Below, piece after piece: positions 14,591 to 16,214 of a stretch of 16,214 bases of DNA. Origin of the DNA: CAKUFA01 sp963627465 (GTDB lineage Bacteria; Bacillota; Clostridia; Christensenellales; Aristaeellaceae); contig CAVGBO010000066.1 of assembly GCA_963627465.1 (NCBI GenBank), positions 1 to 16,214 on the forward strand, given 5' to 3'. Under the pieces are notes generated by a model. The model ran no database searches. It saw only the letters and a program-made list of their open reading frames with translations, and was not told the DNA's origin. Numbering within the stretch: the first letter of the stretch is position 1; every line of letters starts with the position of its first letter. Made by a program: the position numbers and the translations under genes.

Positions 14591-14911
14591 ATGCATAAAC
14601 ACTATAACAGTATCAAGGAAGTTGTACAGGATATGCGGAAATTTCTTGCCATAGATCAGCCTGTGCGATGCACCTTTGATGACGACAGTAATGATGTAAT
14701 CATCGGTCTTCCCTTCGAGCGGAGCAATAACCATGGCGTTTTCATCATTCTGATAGACGAAAAGCCAAAGTATGGTGCTATCGTAGGCGGAAGGTTTGAA
14801 ATATCCTTTGAAGACTTTCAGATCATGCACTACGAGCCCATCGAAGTGAACGATTTCGACTGGCAAGCCTACCTGCCGGAGAAAAAACGCTTACGAGAAG
14901 CAGACGAATAA
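14591..14911 (+). CDS. Putative immunity protein for the toxin-like gene
   Basis: A 106-residue protein. ATG 14591 is preferred because GGGGA (14576-14580) lies ten bases upstream; ATG 14582 overlaps the toxin stop (ATGA) but is only one base from that site. The product is acidic (many D and E, ending PEKKRLREADE), soluble, with alternating short strands (VRCTFDDDSNDVIIGLPF, GVFIILIDEKPKYGAIVGG, FEISFEDFQIMHYEPIEV). I do not recognise a family. Tight coupling to a probable toxin, small size and acidity are typical of immunity proteins, but this is inferred from context only. A terminator-like hairpin follows, closing the cassette. Confidence 0.5.
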   Translation: MHKHYNSIKEVVQDMRKFLAIDQPVRCTFDDDSNDVIIGLPFERSNNHGVFIILIDEKPKYGAIVGGRFEISFEDFQIMHYEPIEVNDFDWQAYLPEKKRLREADE

Positions 14912-14923
14912 TGGTTTTTCCGC

Positions 14924-14958
14924 ATCCATCCCATGACGGGGTGGATTTTTTGTACCCA
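14924..14958 (+). terminator. Hairpin, T-run and TACCCA box before the variable protein gene
   Basis: ATCCATCCC (14924-14932) pairs with GGGGTGGAT (14938-14946, one G-T pair) over loop ATGAC, followed by a T-run to 14951 and GTACCCA (14952-14958). This is the third copy of the element; TTTTTTGTACCCA is identical to the copy before the tape measure. A strong ribosome site AAGGAGG follows ten bases on, serving a seven-codon frame at 14984. Confidence 0.75.
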
Positions 14959-14983
14959 AAATGAAGAAAGGAGGAAGATCTTT

Positions 14984-15007
14984 ATGATCCGTGACCAGTG
15001 CCCTTGA
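14984..15007 (+). other. Seven-codon minicistron with strong ribosome site
   Basis: ATG 14984 sits nine bases after AAGGAGG and reads MIRDQCP before TGA 15005-15007. It lies in a different frame from the large gene that follows, whose supported start is 56 bases downstream. It may be a leader peptide, or the remains of an original gene start put out of frame by an indel. Confidence 0.4.
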
Positions 15008-15062
15008 CGGCAAAAAGCACAGTTTCACTTCACCAACGAACCATGAGAAAGGAATTGAGAGC

Positions 15063-16178
15063 ATGAGTGTTTATCTTTCGAACCTGAATGACAAGATGAA
15101 GGACACCAACACCACCTTGGGGCAAATCTCCACCGAACTTGGCCTCCTGGCCATCAGCAACGCCGGGGACCTGAACGACCCTACCACCATGGCACGGCTG
15201 GTGCGTGCCGGCCTGGGCGAGACTGCCTATCCCGTGGGCAGCCAGGTGACCGTGACCCACAGCGTGTACGGCGACCTGGTGTTTGACGTGGCCGCCCACA
15301 ACTTCCACAAGAAGACCGGGGACGAGAACGCCCCCACCATGACCCTGCTGATGCACGAGGCGATTACAGGGTTCAACTTCGATAATGAAGAAATGCTGTG
15401 GGCAAACACCACAGGGGCGGCACTGCCGGCAGGGACGTACAACTTTACCCTGCACTATGGTTTTTATGGCAGCACTGCCGAGGATGGCACCTATCAGTTT
15501 ACCACCACCAAGGAGATCCCGAAGAATGGAGGCTTCCGGCACAGCAAGCTAGGCTCCCAAAGTCCTAAAAAAGCCAATGTTACTGACGGAACGATCACCA
15601 CCTACGATGCTTCCGGCACGGCGGTGGAATCCAGCCTTGCGGTGACGGAGGGCAGCGATGGCACGGCGCTGGGTACGGCCAGCGAATACAAAAAGTTTTG
15701 CGTGAACACCATCGGCACTTTCAACGCAGCAGGTCGCAACTATGGAGGCAGCAACAACTGGGCAGAGAGTGATCTCCGTCAGTGGCTGAATAGCAAGGCT
15801 GACGCAAACAAGTGGTGGAGCAAGCGGACGCTCTTTGATCTGCCTGCAGAGTATACGGCTAAAGCCGGATTCCTGAATGGATTTGATCGGGCAGTCCTGA
15901 ATGCTTTAGGAACGGTAACGCTCACAACCGATAGCAACGGTGCGTACGAAGCGGATCACGATCCAAGCGAATCGTACACGACAGAGGACAAGGCATTTCT
16001 GCTTCGCTTTGCCGAATATCCCAAGGATGTTGCTATTAGCGGCGTCCGCGAACCCTTAGCAAGTACTTCCAGTTGTGTGTACACAGGTTCGACTGTATAT
16101 GTACCGGGTCACTGGTATGTAACTATGAACTACGCTGATATTAACAACGACGACTTTGTTGCCTGCGTGATCTGCTAA
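15063..16178 (+). CDS. DUF6273/C-type-lectin-like protein, candidate DGR variable protein and receptor binder
   Basis: A 371-residue protein from ATG 15063, with AAAGGA about ten bases upstream; the frame stays open back to GTG 14991 but lacks a fitting site there. Residues 1-30 are a coiled coil. About 40-155 form a beta domain (PVGSQVTVTHSVYGDLVFDV, HNFHKKTGDENAPTMTLLMH). Residues about 226-290 carry NYGGSNNWAESDLRQWLNS, WWSKRTLFDLP and AGFLNGFDRAVLNALG, the core seen in Firmicute phage proteins diversified by retroelements. The last 50 residues (REPLASTSS to NNDDFVACVIC) sit where the variable region lies in that family. G+C falls after about 15540, indicating a mosaic gene. It probably binds the host surface at the fibre tip. 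It is shorter than usual between FLLR and REPLAS. Confidence 0.62.
   Translation: MSVYLSNLNDKMKDTNTTLGQISTELGLLAISNAGDLNDPTTMARLVRAGLGETAYPVGSQVTVTHSVYGDLVFDVAAHNFHKKTGDENAPTMTLLMHEAITGFNFDNEEMLWANTTGAALPAGTYNFTLHYGFYGSTAEDGTYQFTTTKEIPKNGGFRHSKLGSQSPKKANVTDGTITTYDASGTAVESSLAVTEGSDGTALGTASEYKKFCVNTIGTFNAAGRNYGGSNNWAESDLRQWLNSKADANKWWSKRTLFDLPAEYTAKAGFLNGFDRAVLNALGTVTLTTDSNGAYEADHDPSESYTTEDKAFLLRFAEYPKDVAISGVREPLASTSSCVYTGSTVYVPGHWYVTMNYADINNDDFVACVIC
16030..16178 (+). other. Candidate variable region of the DGR-type protein
   Basis: The 3' end of the gene encodes REPLASTSS, a run of Tyr, Asn, Asp, Thr and Ser, and ends in ACVIC at the very C-terminus, as variable regions of this protein class do. 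Several codons are AAC, TAC, GAC, AAT-type, the set reachable from AAC by adenine mutation. The matching template repeat and reverse transcriptase are not in the window, so this rests on protein similarity and position. Confidence 0.4.
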
Positions 16179-16193
16179 GAAGGAGGAATGCAC

Positions 16194-16214
16194 ATGAAAT
16201 TTGACCGTGACATG
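16194..16214 (+). CDS. Start of a further gene (partial)
   Basis: ATG 16194 follows AGGAGG (16181-16186) by seven bases and reads MKFDRDM to the window edge. The nearer ATG at 16188 is only one base from the ribosome site and less likely. Seven residues do not identify it. If the preceding gene is a retroelement target, an accessory gene, the template repeat or the reverse transcriptase could follow. Confidence 0.55.

Larger units (their letters stand above)
1..16214 (+). mobile_element. Myovirus-type phage or prophage: tail, baseplate, lysis and accessory region
   Basis: Nearly all genes read rightward and encode, in order, tape measure, baseplate parts, tail fibre, lysin and a receptor-binding-type protein. 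The presence of baseplate J, gp25 and a Gp138-type spike marks a contractile tail. Accessory genes (toxin-antitoxin, toxin/immunity-like pair) sit at gene joints in the manner of phage morons. Neither phage end, integrase nor attachment site is in view, so free phage and prophage cannot be told apart from this window. Confidence 0.9.

Noticed and set aside
1..16214. tRNA, rRNA, integrase or attachment site
   Set aside because: No tRNA-like cloverleaf, rRNA segment, recombinase motif or flanking att-type repeat was seen on either strand.

Overview
The window is a piece of a contractile-tailed (myovirus-type) phage or prophage. It holds the end of a tail-assembly region, the tape measure, the whole baseplate block, a tail fibre, a lysis cassette, a toxin/immunity-like pair and a variable-type receptor-binding protein. 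The gene order (tape measure, Dit-like N-terminal protein, Pam3 gp18-like plug, hub, Gp138-type spike, gp25, baseplate J, DUF2612, collar-type fibre, NlpC/P60 lysin) is typical of myophages of Firmicutes. The high G+C, strong AGGAGG ribosome sites and protein flavour suggest a Negativicutes-like host, but this is only a guess. No integrase, capsid or terminase gene lies in the window.

Layout. 1-769: end of an unknown gene, two small tandem paralogues and a 55-codon gene with a DUF4926-like look. 785-1517: a leftward HigB/HigA-type toxin-antitoxin operon opposed to everything else, with its own near-consensus promoter, a 17-bp palindromic operator filling the -35/-10 spacer, and its own terminator. 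1596-3938: tape measure. 3940-6897: four baseplate genes ending in a spike fused to collagen repeats and a C-terminal beta domain. 6898-7083: a palindrome-dense non-coding gap. 7136-9400: a large fibronectin-III repeat protein. 9407-12294: gp25, baseplate J, DUF2612 and tail fibre. 12295-12741: a non-coding stretch of REP-like hairpins. 12742-13940: endolysin and a membrane-anchored coiled-coil protein (possible holin). 13959-14911: a probable phage polymorphic toxin of BECR/Ntox50 type and a putative immunity gene. 15063-16178: a DUF6273/C-type-lectin-like protein resembling the variable proteins of diversity-generating retroelements (DGRs). A new gene starts at 16194.

The core genes are tightly packed, often overlapping, and would be made from one long late transcript. 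The accessory pieces sit in the joints between core genes. Most striking at the DNA level, three of these joints (before the tape measure, the Fn3 protein and the variable protein) carry the same element: a GC-rich hairpin, a T-run, the box TACCCA, and then a strong ribosome site 20-26 bases before the start. These look like intrinsic terminators without a visible promoter after them, which implies read-through, antitermination or RNA processing. The best leads for something undescribed are this repeated leader element, the toxin/immunity-like pair and the possible DGR target whose retroelement would lie just beyond the right edge.
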